Below are positions 1 through 10,662 of a stretch of 64,000 bases of DNA, in pieces; position 1 is the first letter of the stretch; each line of letters opens with the position of its first letter. The DNA lies in assembly GCA_019454605.1 (NCBI GenBank), contig JACFNZ010000001.1, positions 124,001 to 188,000 of the forward strand. Reading direction: 5' to 3'. A program made the translations under genes and the position numbers. The notes beneath the pieces were generated by a model. That model was not told the origin of the DNA, made no database searches, and saw only the letters and a program-made list of their open reading frames with translations. This stretch comes from Candidatus Altimarinota bacterium. Its GTDB lineage: Bacteria > Patescibacteriota > Gracilibacteria > BD1-5 > UBA6164.

Positions 1-3000
1 TTATTTTTGTTTTTTAAAGTATTATTGTTATCTAATCATAATTTAGTTAAATATAGTTTCTCAATAAGAGTTTTATATTTATTATCATTATAATCAATAT
101 AAGTTCATCTTGTCTTTATATCAATAAAATCAATACTTAGATTTTTAATAAATAAATCTATTATTTTTAAAAGATCTTTTTTCTTTCAATATAGTTTTTT
201 ATATAAAATAATTTCTCAATTTTTTACTATATAGACTTTATTGATTTTTATAACATCAGGTAATGATGTGAATTGATTAAGAAACAAGTCGGTATATAGC
301 ATATAAGGATTTATTAGTATATCTGTTGATATATCTTCCTCATTAGTATTATAAATTTTTACTATATCTATTCATTTCTTTATTGATTTTTTAATATCAA
401 TCTTATTTATAAAATTAGTATTATTTAAAACTTCAAATCAAGAAATTTCTTTTCATCATTTAAAACTAAGATTATTCTTTGAACTAGATTTTAGTGAAGA
501 TACTAGTTTTTTACTCATTCAAATATTTATAATTTCTTCTTTATGAATAACTTTATATCTAACTTTAAATATCTTTAAAATAGTTTCTGATATATTTCAA
601 ATATTTACATCATAAAAATTCTTTAAATTATTAGAAAAATTATCAAGTTTCTTTAAATACAGTATTTGTTTTATAAAATCAAATACTGAAAATCACTTAT
701 TTTTATATTTTGGAAGAAATAAAAATATAAAATAATTATAAAATTTATTTATATTAATTATTTCACTATTAATATCTATTCATAAAGATTTTTTTATATT
801 AGTAATTAATATATCAATTTTTAATAAAAAATATTTATTTAATAAATATGAATCAAGTATTAAAATTATTAAATATAAGATGAATAATACTACCATTATA
901 AATAACAGATAATATTTCAATCAACTAACATATGTAAAAATTTTATTTCAGAAATAATTATAAAACTCTATGCTTCAATAAGTAGCATTAAACAAATCTT
1001 TAAAATAATTATTAAATCAAATATTTATTATTCAATTAAAAATATGAAATAACACTCAAATTAAAAATAATAAAAATACTATATTTGATATAAATAATAA
1101 GTATTTTCTTGCTTTATAGGTATTTTTTAAAATTATATAAAATAATACTGAATTTATAACTATAAATAAACTAATAATAATTAAAATTATTATGATTAAA
1201 ATATTATTTATAAAATTATAAATATTTCATAACCAAGCTAAAATAATTATTATAAAAATTATTCATGAATTAGTATAAAATGCTGCTTTTAAAAAATGTA
1301 TATTTAAAATTTTTCATACTAAAATAACAAATAAAAACAATAAAATAAAGGAAGTTAGTAATATAGAAGAAACAATACTTCTTTCATATTTATAATTATA
1401 GTCTCATTTATTTAAAATAGTATTAGTAAGTCATGCTGATATATTTCAAGTTAGATATTTTAACAAATATTCATTTCAATTATCAAATATGGATTTATAA
1501 TTCGTATTATTATCAAGAGTAAAATTTTTAATATCTATATTTTCAGATTCTTGAATTCTAGTTTTATCAATATATTTTTTTATAAAGGTTATATCATTAT
1601 TCAAGTATCAACTATTGTAAAAATTTTGCTCTAATTGATTTTTTACTATATATTCATATGTTTTATCTAAATCTTGTTTTTGCTCCAAATTATTTACTAA
1701 ATAATCATTTATATAGTCAGAAAAATTTTCATCATAAATATTATTTTTAAAAACTTCTTCAATTCTTGATTTTATATCTAAAACTAAATCTACTTTTAAA
1801 ACATCATCAGTATTTACATAAAAATCTTGCTGATTTCAATCATTAAATCAAAAATCAACTCAAGAATCATTTCAATTTGAAGATGTAGCATCAAAAAAAT
1901 ATACTTTATCAAAAATTTTTACTTCAGTCCATTGGTGTCAAACTCATCAAATTACTCAATATCAACTTTTATTTTCACTTCATAAGAATCAAGTTATTTT
2001 TTCTGATTTAAATCATAAATATTCAGAAATAACTCTAAATAAGTCATTTGCCGATTCACAATACAATCAATCACTTGTATATAAAAAATCAAGAAAATCA
2101 GGACTTAGATCTTCTTTTTTTTGATAAGGATTATATCTTTTATTTTTTATAAAAGCATAAAAATCAATTAGTGTTTTTAATTTATCACCTCAATTTTCAC
2201 TTATTTTATTATCTATTATAGATTTTAATTTATTTGACAATAAACTAGATTCATATCAATTTTCATGAGTAGAATTATAAGTATAAAAAGTATTATTTGT
2301 TCAATATACAAAAATTTGTTTATATAATTTTTTATCTTTTTTATAATCATCTTCAGTTATTTTTGATATTCAATATACTATTAATCAATCATTATTTAAT
2401 TCTCAATCATAAAAAAAATAACCATAATCGTATTTAATAGAATAATTTATTCATTTTGTTGTTACAAATTTATATCAATAAGGTAGAGTTATTTCTTTAG
2501 ATTTTGTCTTTATAATATAATCTGGATTTGAGTCATAATCTAGTGATTTTATTGATTTGTCGTAAGTTGAATCATTATTTTTAATGAAATATCATAAATT
2601 ATATGTAGTTCTATTAAATAAATACCAATTTTGATTTTTTAAATCTAATAGTTCTTTTTTCTTTTTAGATTTTTCTTCTTCATTTAAAATATATTTAGAT
2701 TCATTTTCTTTTGAAATTATACTAACATCAAGTGATTTTTTTCATTTATCTATTATATTAGATTTATTTTCTGTTTTTATTGAAAATATATTAGTATTTT
2801 TGTTTTCAATTTTTACCTTTTCAATATTTTCTTTATTAGTATGAAAAAAACTAAAAATTATTCAAACAAATATAATTGAAGTAAAAGTTAAAATAGAAAA
2901 GATTATATATTTATTTCATTTGTGTTTTTTAATAGTTTCATCCTCTTTTTTTGGAATAAATCAAAATCTATTTTTAATATTGTCATACGAGTATATTTTA

Positions 3001-3278
3001 TCTAAATGAAAAATATTTCATCAATTTATTTCTTTTGATATAGCATCTTCTAGATTTATTTCTTTTCATATTTTTAAATTTGATAATAATAATTCTTTTG
3101 TATTTATATCATCTAAATTATCCTTTAAATATAAAAATATTGTTTGTTTATAATTTTCTTCAAATGACAAAATACTATAATTTTTTATAAAAAAATCATA
3201 GTATTTATCATTTAAAATCAGATTATTTATTATCTCTGAATTACTTAGTTGTAAATTCAATTTTTCTAATGTTGTCAT
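1..3278 (-). CDS. Membrane protein with transglutaminase-like domain (C-terminus beyond window)
   Basis: A reading frame of about 1090 codons is open from ATG at 3276-3278 to the window edge without TAA/TAG, using many TGA codons as glycine, so the C-terminus is cut off. A hydrophobic segment lies near residues 115-140. A transglutaminase-like core follows: Cys407 in CESANDLF, His448 in GHQWTEV and Asp463 in FFDATSS form the expected Cys-His-Asp triad. After it come several strongly hydrophobic stretches (roughly residues 590-830), so it is a multi-pass membrane protein with the enzyme domain probably outside the cytoplasm. The family contains both cross-linking enzymes and proteases, so the reaction is not known. 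The next gene, a lipoprotein, lies directly upstream on the same strand and may supply a partner. Confident about the fold, not about the substrate. Confidence 0.7.
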
Positions 3279-3288
3279 TAATTTTTTA

Positions 3289-4428
3289 TTAACTTTTCAT
3301 TAAATAAACTTTTTTTGTTTTTGGATTGAATAATACATATCAATATTTATTAGTAGATTCAAAACTAAAATCAAATTTAGATGTTGAATATATTAAATAT
3401 GATTCATATGAAATTCAATTTAAATCAATATTTTCTAAACTTTTAAATTTTATAGTTAATCATTTATCGTCTTTTTCATCAAAGTATAATGTTTCTAGAT
3501 AATCTGAATTTATATCATAAACTTTAATATTTTTATAAAACCTATCAAATTTTAATTCATTTCTTAAAGTTAAAAATTTTTCAACTTTTCCAATATTTTG
3601 ATCAAAATCTACTTTTGTTTCATTTTGATTAATATTTTCAAGAAATTGTTTACCTATTTTATCTTTATAATTTACAAAATCAATTTTGTCTTGTATAAAA
3701 TTTTTCTCACTTGAGTAATTAGTATTAATATATAAGTTTATAGTAACTTTATTATCTTTTATATCTGATACTGACAAATAATTAGCACTATTATTATAAT
3801 AATACTTTTTAATTCAATCACTTGATTTTTCAGCATAAAAGTATTTATTCAATATATCCATTGAATTATTAAAAATATTATTATCAACAACTACACAAGA
3901 GATATCTGCAAATCAAGATACAGTAATTACATTATCATTACAAATTAATCATTCATCAAGAAAATCAAATACACTTTTTTTATCAGTATTATTTATAATT
4001 ACTCAACTATTACTTTTAATTTCATTATTCTCAGAAATAGTTTTTCATTTAGAATATTTTTCTAATTCATTTATAATTTTTAGATTATTTCAGTTTGGTG
4101 ATAATCAATTACTATCACATTTATTATCACATTTCATTGTTTTATTAGATACACTTATCCAATTTTTTTGATCAAAACTCCAAAACCAAGCAGAATTATC
4201 TTTTTTAAAGTAAACACTTTTTTCATATATTGATAATCAATTTATTATTTTAGAATTTTGTAAACTTTTATATGTATTATTTTCAGATTTTTCAAAAAAA
4301 TTATCAATAATAATCTGTTCTCAATTAATTTTAGTATCAATTTTAGAAGAAGATAATGGTTTATTATTATTAGTTCAACACGATGTAAGTAATAGTAATA
4401 ATAAAGAGATTAATAATTTATTTTTCAT
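3289..4428 (-). CDS. Predicted lipoprotein, function unknown
   Basis: 379 residues with a classical lipoprotein signal: MKNK, a run of leucines, then TSCG with the lipobox Cys at about residue 17, so it should be lipidated and anchored on the outer face of the membrane. The rest is polar, rich in Asn, Lys and Tyr, with no domain I recognise. The stop (TAA at 3289-3291) lies 10 bases before the transglutaminase-like gene start, so the two are probably co-transcribed. The TGA after the lipobox Cys reads as the usual glycine. Assignment as lipoprotein is firm; the role is unknown. Confidence 0.75.
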
Positions 4429-4529
4429 ATTTTCTAAATTAAGTTATAAAATATTTTACTTACATATTAGTAATAATTTTTTCAAAGTTTTCTTTTAAAA
4501 CTTTTGATTTCAATTGTTTTTTTCATAGA

Positions 4530-5783
4530 TTATTTAATTATTTTTAATAATTGTTTTACTATTTCGTAATTTTTAGTTCATGCTTTTAATTTTGATAATA
4601 TTTCTGTTAATTTATTTTTTATATTGTTCTTTTCTTTTTCTGATAATAATTTGTATTTATCATAAAAACTATTAACTGTTCTTACATCATTTACAGTCAT
4701 TTCATATGAGGTAAGATTTTTATTTGTTAAATTATATCTATAAGTTCCATCTTTGCCATCTTCTTTTCTAAAAGGAAATTGAAAAGAATTATCTTTAGAG
4801 TTATATGAAATTTCCCGAGTAGCAATATTTCATAAACTTTTTACTACTTTCCCATTAACAATAAAATACTTTGTTCAATTTTTATCAGCTATATATGCTA
4901 AATTATTAAAATCATCTGAAAATACTAATCATCAATTTATAGAATTATTTATATAATTATAGCCTTCTGATATTACTCAATTATTAACTACATATGTATT
5001 ATCTCATTTTGAAAAAGTAAATGCATATTTTTCTCAATTTGTTGAACTTATAAATTTAATATAATTTCAATAATTTCAGTTATTAATAAAATCTGCATCA
5101 AAAGTTAAAATTTTATTAGTATTTTTAATTAAATTCCATTTTCAGTCTTTTTTTCAAAAATAAAAATAGTTTTTTCAATCTCAAGAAAAATCTACTCAAA
5201 TAATTCAGAACTCTGAAATGCTTTCTTGAAGTGTATTAAATTCTTCTCATTTAACTCAATCTACAACAATATATTTTTTTCAATTATTTCATCAAAAAAA
5301 TATTACTTTATTTGAGTTTGGAATATATTGAAATAGATCATAAATATCAGTTAAAAATCATAAATCAATTTTTTTTCAATTCTTAATCAAATATTTATTA
5401 TTTCAATTAATTCATATATATGAATAATCTGTTCAATCGGAAGAATATAAAACTAATAATTCAAAAATTCCATCAAACTCTTCTCATTTAGTTCAATCTT
5501 TTACAACAAAATATTTATTTCATTTTTTAGCAACAAATAGAAAACTTTCTTTATTTGGAGATAGTTTAAAATAATGATATTCTGGTAATCATAATTTATC
5601 ATAATTTGAAACTTTATCATACTTTTCAATCAATTGAGAGTTTTTATAAAAACTATAACCATCAAGATAGTATTCGTCTCAATTTTTTAATTTAATTTTA
5701 GTAGATGAATTTTCTTCAGCAAAAACATTATTAAAAATTAAAAACGAGATTACTGTTATTATTATAGGCATTATCTTTTTCAT
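4530..5783 (-). CDS. Exported repeat protein, propeller-like
   Basis: 417 residues starting MKKIMPIIITVISFLIF and ending its signal near NNVFAEE, a normal Sec signal peptide. The mature part is built of repeated units of about 50 residues, each pairing a line such as KYFVVKDGTKGEEFDGI with a line such as SSDGTDYSYIGINGNNKYL. The alternation of a surface read-out strand with a D-G turn resembles WG-type or TolB-like beta-propeller blades. The C-terminus (last 60 residues) is helical and lysine-rich. It sits with the lipoprotein and transglutaminase-like genes on the same strand. Binding role is inferred only from the fold-like repetition. Confidence 0.6.
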
Positions 5784-5823
5784 AATATAATAGTTAAGAA
5801 TATAAAAATTAATTAATTTTGTA

Positions 5824-6387
5824 TTATTTAGGATTTTGAAGTTCATATAATTTTTCTCACATAGTTTTATAATTTTCAGGGTTTAAATAATAACTTCATA
5901 GAAATACAAGTCATATTCATAATAAAATTCATATACTTATTAATGTTTTTCTATTTTCTTTTGAAAATAATATTTTAATATTTTTTATTGGATAAAATAG
6001 CATTAAATAAAAAATTCACCATGATATAATAAAAACAAAAAATATTAACCAAAAAATCCAACCTCATGCAACAAAAATATTTGGTAATGGAATTTCTTTT
6101 TTTAAGTAAAAAAATAAAAATATCATATATATTAAAAGTAATCAGTCTAATGATCAATGAGTTATAGGTGTTAACATAAATAAAAACCATAAAACAGATA
6201 TCAATACAAGATTTGTTTTTATATTTTTAGTTCACTTAAATATTTGATTGTTTATATTTCAAGCACAATCTTCACATATAATTTTTCAATCATAAGTGAA
6301 TTTATCCGAACATTCTTTACATAAAAATTTTCAACAATTTACACATTGTGAAACAGAGTCTTTATCATTATGATAATAGCATTTCAT
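5824..6387 (-). CDS. Zinc-finger (B-box-like) membrane protein
   Basis: 187 residues. The N-terminus has a metal-binding cluster, CYYHNDKDSVSQCVNCGKFL followed by CKEC and CEDC, similar to the B-box type zinc fingers found in many bacterial membrane proteins. Three or four hydrophobic helices follow from about residue 55. The ATG at 6385-6387 gives the complete finger. Glycines are mostly TGA. It is the most upstream gene of the minus-strand group running to position 1. Function unknown; such proteins are often described as B-box zinc finger proteins without a defined role. Confidence 0.6.
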
Positions 6388-6400
6388 AATTTGAAAATTA

Positions 6401-6438
6401 ACAAATAAAAAGAATCTTACTAATAAGAGTAAGATTCT
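6401..6438 (-). terminator. Intrinsic terminator reading leftward
   Basis: Perfect 10-bp inverted repeat AGAATCTTAC / GTAAGATTCT (6411-6420 with 6429-6438), followed on the minus strand by TTTTATTT. No protein gene ends here on that strand, so it would end a non-coding transcript coming from the structured region at 6457-6636. Confidence 0.6.
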
Positions 6439-6640
6439 AATTTGTTGATTTTTTCTTGGTGAAAACTTTTAACAAAGTAGAGAGGACTTACCCTTTAAAT
6501 TTTCACCACAAAAATTTTATTCTAAGTTTTGATATATTAAAAACATTAGAGAAAGGTAAAATCCTCTCTAATTTATTTTTAATACATCAAAAAATAAAAA
6601 AACTTATAGTAAATAAAATTTTTGTGGTGCTTTAAATATA
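6439..6640. ncRNA. Candidate structured RNA with competing hairpins
   Basis: Non-coding stretch with strong pairing. An 18-bp perfect inverted repeat (6504-6521 with 6612-6629, beginning CACCACAAAAATTT) encloses further nested stems: GATATATTAAAAA with TTTTTAATACATC, and ATTAGAG with CTCTAAT. A second hairpin, TGGTGAAAA (6457-6465) with TTTTCACCA (6500-6508), overlaps the first stem at 6504-6508, so both cannot form together. Segment 6479-6496 is also largely complementary to 6552-6569. A leftward terminator at 6401-6438 suggests transcription on the minus strand. It lacks the signatures I know for SRP, RNase P, tmRNA or 6S RNA. It could instead be a DNA element (origin or miniature inverted-repeat element). 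Confidence 0.45.
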
Positions 6641-6898
6641 GTTTTTTCTTAGAAAATGTCAAAAGAAAGCGAAGTAAAAGCAGAAAAAAAGTAGAAAAAA
6701 TTTTTCTTTAAAAAAAGTCTAAGGAGTTATTTTTAATTAATATAATATGTATAGAAATATATAAATCTTAAAATCTTGGTAAAAGTTAATTTTGAAATGA
6801 AAAATACTATTTATAGAAATAAAATTTTAAAAAAATATAAAATAAAAAATTTTTCTAAAAAAATTAATATAATACTAAATATTGAGATATATTCTCCA
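6641..6898. other. Gene-free AT-rich spacer
   Basis: No reading frame is supported under code 25. Two near-copies of AATTAATATAATA occur (about 6736 and 6862), either of which could hold a -10 element. Nothing else was recognised. Confidence 0.4.
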
Positions 6899-6954
6899 TA
6901 TATAAGTTAAATGATGCATCAAATTCTAACTTATATAATGTACATGGCCATGTA
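6899..6954 (+). promoter_or_regulatory. Palindromic operator-like region and -10 box before the methyltransferase
   Basis: Perfect 11-bp inverted repeat TATATAAGTTA (6899-6909) with TAACTTATATA (6927-6937) surrounds a second palindrome TGATGCATCA (6912-6921). A -10 hexamer TATAAT (6934-6939) overlaps the right arm, and a 14-bp palindrome TACATGGCCATGTA (6941-6954) lies where transcription should start. Such symmetry at a promoter is typical of repressor sites. Self-repression by the methyltransferase is possible but inferred. Confidence 0.5.
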
Positions 6955-6982
6955 ACATTTATTTATTAATAATTTGTTACTT

Positions 6983-8122
6983 ATGTTAAACCTAATTACC
7001 CTAAAAGTTCTTTCTATATTCTCTTGAATATGAGCATTTGAATTTGTTTTTAATTTATTAAAAGAGTTTTTTAATGTTGAAGTTGTATGATATAGCGAAA
7101 TAGATAAATATGCTATTAAAACTTATGAAAAAAACTTTCCACGAATTCCTAATTTGTGAGATGCAAAAAAAATTATCACTTCAAAACTTAAAGATTTTGA
7201 TATATTAGTTTGATGATTCCCTTGCCAAGACTTCTCTATTAATGGAAAAAGAAAATGACTAGAGTGAAATAGATGATCATTATTTTTTGAATTGTTAAGA
7301 ATATTAAAAGATAAAAAACCAAAGTATTTTATCTTCGAAAATGTAAAATGATTATTAAGTCAAAATGAATGAAAAGATTTTCAAATCATTCTTAATGAAT
7401 TAGAGAATGCTTGATATATAGTGAAATATAAAGTTCTAAATGCAAAGAATTTCGGTTTACCACAAAATAGAGAAAGAGTATTCATTATTTGACAAAGAAA
7501 AGATCTTTGAACTTTTGATCTAGATATACCAACTACTAATTGAAATAATAAAGCAATATTAATGGATGTTCTTGATGATGAAGTTCATGAGAAATATTAC
7601 AAAAATCAAAAAAGAATTCTATGAATGTATAATTCAAAGTTCCAAAGCGAGAGAGTTGAATCACAAGATAAAGTATGTTGATGTCTAATGGTTTGATGAA
7701 GTAAAAAAAGTATTGTTCTAAATAAAGATAAAGAATTTATTAAAAGATTCAATAACAAAAAACTAAATATTCATGAACTTAATGATCTTATTATAAGACA
7801 ACTAACACCTAATGAATACGAAAGGATTAGTTGATTTCCAACTTGATTCACTTCATGAGTTAGTGAAACTCAAAGATATAAACAAATTGGTAATAGCATT
7901 GCAATTAATGTTTTATTTGAAGTATGTAAAAGTTTATTTCAATTTATCAAAGGTAATCAAAAATTTGATACTAAATTCATTAATAATGTTTCTAATAAAT
8001 CTAAACAAACAAATTTAGAAAGATATAAAAAAGGATTTAATACAAAGAAAGAAAAATATAAAAACAAAGTTTTATCTAAATTAGAAGAAAGTGCTTTTTT
8101 CGAAGAAACTAATGAGTTTTAA
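6983..8122 (+). CDS. DNA (cytosine-5) methyltransferase
   Basis: 379 residues with the ordered motifs of C5-cytosine methyltransferases: motif I FSGIGAFE near residue 14 (S-adenosylmethionine binding), motif IV GGFPCQDFS with the catalytic Cys, motif VI ENVKGLL, motif VIII QNRERVFIIG, and motifs IX-X RQLTPNEYERISGFP and QIGNSI near the end. It transfers a methyl group to C5 of cytosine in a target sequence that cannot be read from the protein. About 50 basic, Lys-rich residues extend beyond motif X. No recognisable cognate restriction enzyme follows, so it may be a solitary or phage/plasmid-type enzyme. The start is the ATG closest to motif I. It contains one CGA codon (in the segment before NLGDAKK), rare in this genome. 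Confidence 0.93.
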
Positions 8123-8273
8123 TAAAGAATATAATAACTTCTTGTAAACAATTTTAATTTTAATTTTATTTTTATATTTATAATAGAAGTTTTGAAATGA
8201 AAAAATCCCTTTAGTAAAAGAAAATCAAACCTCTAAAAATATTAGATAAAGTCAAAAAACATCATTTTTTATA

Positions 8274-8381
8274 AAAAATACTAAAAAACTCGTGTGAATT
8301 AAAGAAATTTTAAATCACTCAAAATACTAGTTAGAGTTAAAAAATTTTAAAAAAATACTAGTTATAATTTATATACTAATT
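8274..8381 (+). repeat. Iteron-like ATACTA repeats
   Basis: Four ATACTA copies at 8278, 8324, 8355 and 8373. The middle two share AATACTAGTTA and lie 31 bases apart. They stand in a 268-base non-coding gap directly before a primase-like gene, where replication-initiator binding sites or an operator would be expected. Spacing is irregular, so this is tentative. Confidence 0.3.
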
Positions 8382-8390
8382 TTCCTTAAA

Positions 8391-9884
8391 ATGAAAAATA
8401 TAAAATTACATTTATGATTGATAAAATTCATAAAATATGTGAAAGAAAAGTGATCTTTAATAATAAAAGATTACACTCAAATAATAGATGATATATTCAA
8501 TGTAAAAGATACAATAAACTTATTTTTCTCTATTAATTGATATAAAAAATGAACGAAAAATAGAAAACAGGAAAATATAAGCTCCTTTAATTTTTTCTTT
8601 TTTGATGTTGATATGAAAGATAATAAACATCTAACTAAAGAAGAAATAGTTGAAAAATTTGAAGAATTTAAAGATTCTTTTGATATAATTCTAGTCACTA
8701 AAAACTGAGTTCAATCGTTTATTGAGATTAAAGAAAATGAGTATTGAAATAATACTTGAAAATTAGATTTTGATTGATATCTAAGAGATTGGAGAACAAA
8801 AATAGAAAAATTCTCTTATGAAATGTGACTTAATTTTGATAAAAATTGCATAAAGACGACACAGATAGCTAGAATTCCTTTTAGTATTCATAAGAAACCA
8901 GAACAAGAAAAGTTTGAAATAAAACTTATCAAATGAGATAAATTTCTTAAGTGAGAAACTACCATGGAAATTATCAACAAAGTTCCTATTCTTAATGTAA
9001 TAGAAAGATTATGATTAAAATATAATCCTCATAATTTTGCTTTGTATGATTTAACTTGAGAAGAAAGTAGTTGATGGAGAATAAATGTTGAGGAAAATTA
9101 TGTGAATGACTTGTCCAAAGTAAGACCAAAATGAGAACCTTTTGCTTTTGTTTTATGATTTTTAAATTTAAAAAATTGAGTGAGAGATGCAAATTATTGA
9201 TTAACATATAAATTTTTTGAAGAAAATTTTTGAATTATTGGAAGAGAAAAAAGAGAAAAAACTATCAAAGTAAACAAGGCTATTTCTCTTAATATAGAAA
9301 ATTGAAATCTAACAAAAGAAAATATAAAATATTTTCTACATCTACAATATCGAAATACAAAAAATAGTATAAATGATTGAAAATACAGTAATCGCATTAG
9401 TTTGGATGAATTTATCAATTTTATATGAGATGAGAAGTTAAAAAAGACTACTCTAAAAACAAATTTAGAAAATTTGAATAAAAATAATAAGTTAGAAACA
9501 AATATTTTAGATTTTGAAGTAGTAAATATCGAATTTAAAAAAGAAAAATGAGTTCATTTTAGGTTTGTAATCTTACCAGAAATAGATGAATTAAAAGATC
9601 AAATATATGACTCTAGATTTTATCATTATTTCAACAAATGAATATTGAATTACAAATTAATAAATAATGAAATTTTGAGTCTATATTTTCATCTTCACAA
9701 AAAATTAATTGTTTCAAAAAGAGAAAGTATATTTCTAAAAAATGAGTTTATAGATAGTTTTAAGATCAATAAAAATCCAAGTTTGAGAAATAAAATCTTA
9801 AAAGAACATTTCGAAGAGTTATGAGATTTTGAAATAAAAAAAATAAAAAAAGATGGATTTGAAATAATCAACAAAAAAATCTAA
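8391..9884 (+). CDS. Putative primase-like (AEP-type) replication protein
   Basis: 497 residues from ATG at 8391. The frame is the only one open through the region when TGA is glycine; a nearby ATG at 8414 leads quickly to TAA. Around residue 70 there is FFFFDVDMKD, resembling the acidic Asp-x-Asp site of archaeo-eukaryotic primases, then a beta-rich stretch LVTKNGVQSFIEIKEN, and later ARIPFSIHKK, resembling the R-x-P-x-S-x-H-x-K motif of the same superfamily. The C-terminal 60 residues look like a winged-helix (LKNEFIDSFKINKNPSLRNK). This layout is common in plasmid and virus replication proteins. I see no helicase Walker motif. It could alternatively be another nucleic-acid enzyme; similarity is weak and based on short motifs. 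Confidence 0.42.
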
Positions 9885-9888
9885 AAAA

Positions 9889-9911
9889 ATGAAAATTTTT
9901 TCAATTTTCAT
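9889..9911 (+). terminator. Hairpin after the primase-like gene
   Basis: Inverted repeat ATGAAAATT / AATTTTCAT five bases after the TAA. There is no U-run behind it, so termination strength is doubtful. Confidence 0.35.
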
Positions 9912-9954
9912 TATATATAATATTATTACTATTTTATTAATTAATTTGCAAATT

Positions 9955-10317
9955 ATGGAGAGATCTAGATTAAACTTAAACGAATGTTTTTTTATTATTC
10001 TTAAATGATGAATTAAAAAAGAATACATTATGAAAAAAATTGAAAAAACTCTTGAGGAAAAAGAGTTTAAAGCTGTAAGTGTTTTTATTGATTGAATACA
10101 AAAAAGACATATTGATGAAACTGATAAGAATCTGTTTGATATAGTTAATTTCTTTAATGAAGATTTACTTAATTTATCTTTGAAGGTTCTAGCGAGAAAA
10201 AAACAAGCATATCTAGAAGAGATTATAAAAATGGTCGCGATTGCCTACAATTGAAATTTTAATCTAGATTTGAGATGATGGATTATCAGTTATAGAGATG
10301 GAAAGATAAGTTTTTAA
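9955..10317 (+). CDS. Small hypothetical protein
   Basis: 120 residues from the first ATG (9955), or 95 if translation begins at the in-frame ATG at 10030 (MKKIEKTLEEKEFKAVSVF). The second start gives a cleaner protein. The body is helical, charged and ends DLRGWIISYRDGKISF. I do not recognise a family. It follows the primase-like gene and ends just before a good terminator, so it belongs to the same accessory island; a role in replication control or DNA binding would be a guess. Confidence 0.5.
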
Positions 10318-10318
10318 A

Positions 10319-10345
10319 AAAGAGGATTAAAAATCCTCTTTAACC
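10319..10345 (+). terminator. Intrinsic terminator
   Basis: AAGAGGATT, loop AAA, AATCCTCTT directly after the TAA of the small hypothetical gene. It marks the right end of the methyltransferase/primase-like island. Confidence 0.7.
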
Positions 10346-10469
10346 ATTTTGAAAAATAATTTTAAATTTAATAATTCTTAATATAATAAATAATATATTC
10401 AAGTTCTTTAATTTATCTTTTTTCAATAATAGTTTTCCAAACTCTACCAATTCTGATTTTTCTAATTCT

Positions 10470-10567
10470 TGCTTTATGGTATAAAATTAGGGTGGTAGAA
10501 TTACCATTGCCACCATATTTTAACAAAATTAACTAGTAATTTTTAAAGAAAATTACTAGTTTTTCTA
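10470..10567 (+). ncRNA. Possible small RNA with strong terminator
   Basis: The 412-base gap 10318-10729 has no supported reading frame. It contains GGTGGTAGAATTACCATTGC, which can fold either as GGTGG with CCACC (outer) or TGGTA with TACCA (inner), and then a 13-bp hairpin AACTAGTAATTTT / AAAATTACTAGTT (10531-10561) followed by TTTTC, a convincing rightward terminator. No protein gene needs this terminator, so a short transcript starting near 10480-10495 (after TATAAA) is possible. Identity unknown. Confidence 0.35.
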
Positions 10568-10662
10568 TTATTCTTTTTTAAATAACTTTGTATATCACAA
10601 TACTAATTTACAAAAAATCACAATATCTATTATATCTGCTATGAAATCTAAAGTTATTTAAT

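Noticed and set aside
6439-6640. SRP RNA, tmRNA, RNase P RNA or 6S RNA in the structured region
   Set aside because: I found none of their conserved core sequences; only the length and hairpin shape are suggestive.
7812-8018. 68-codon plus-strand frame inside the C5-methyltransferase
   Set aside because: It overlaps motifs IX-X of the enzyme in another frame.
8414-8533. Start at the second ATG before the primase-like gene
   Set aside because: This frame meets TAA after about 40 codons. The ATG at 8391 is in the long frame.
10380-10500. Minus-strand reading KARIRKIRIGRVWKTIIEKR as a small basic protein
   Set aside because: It has no in-frame start codon and is too short, although the translation looks protein-like.
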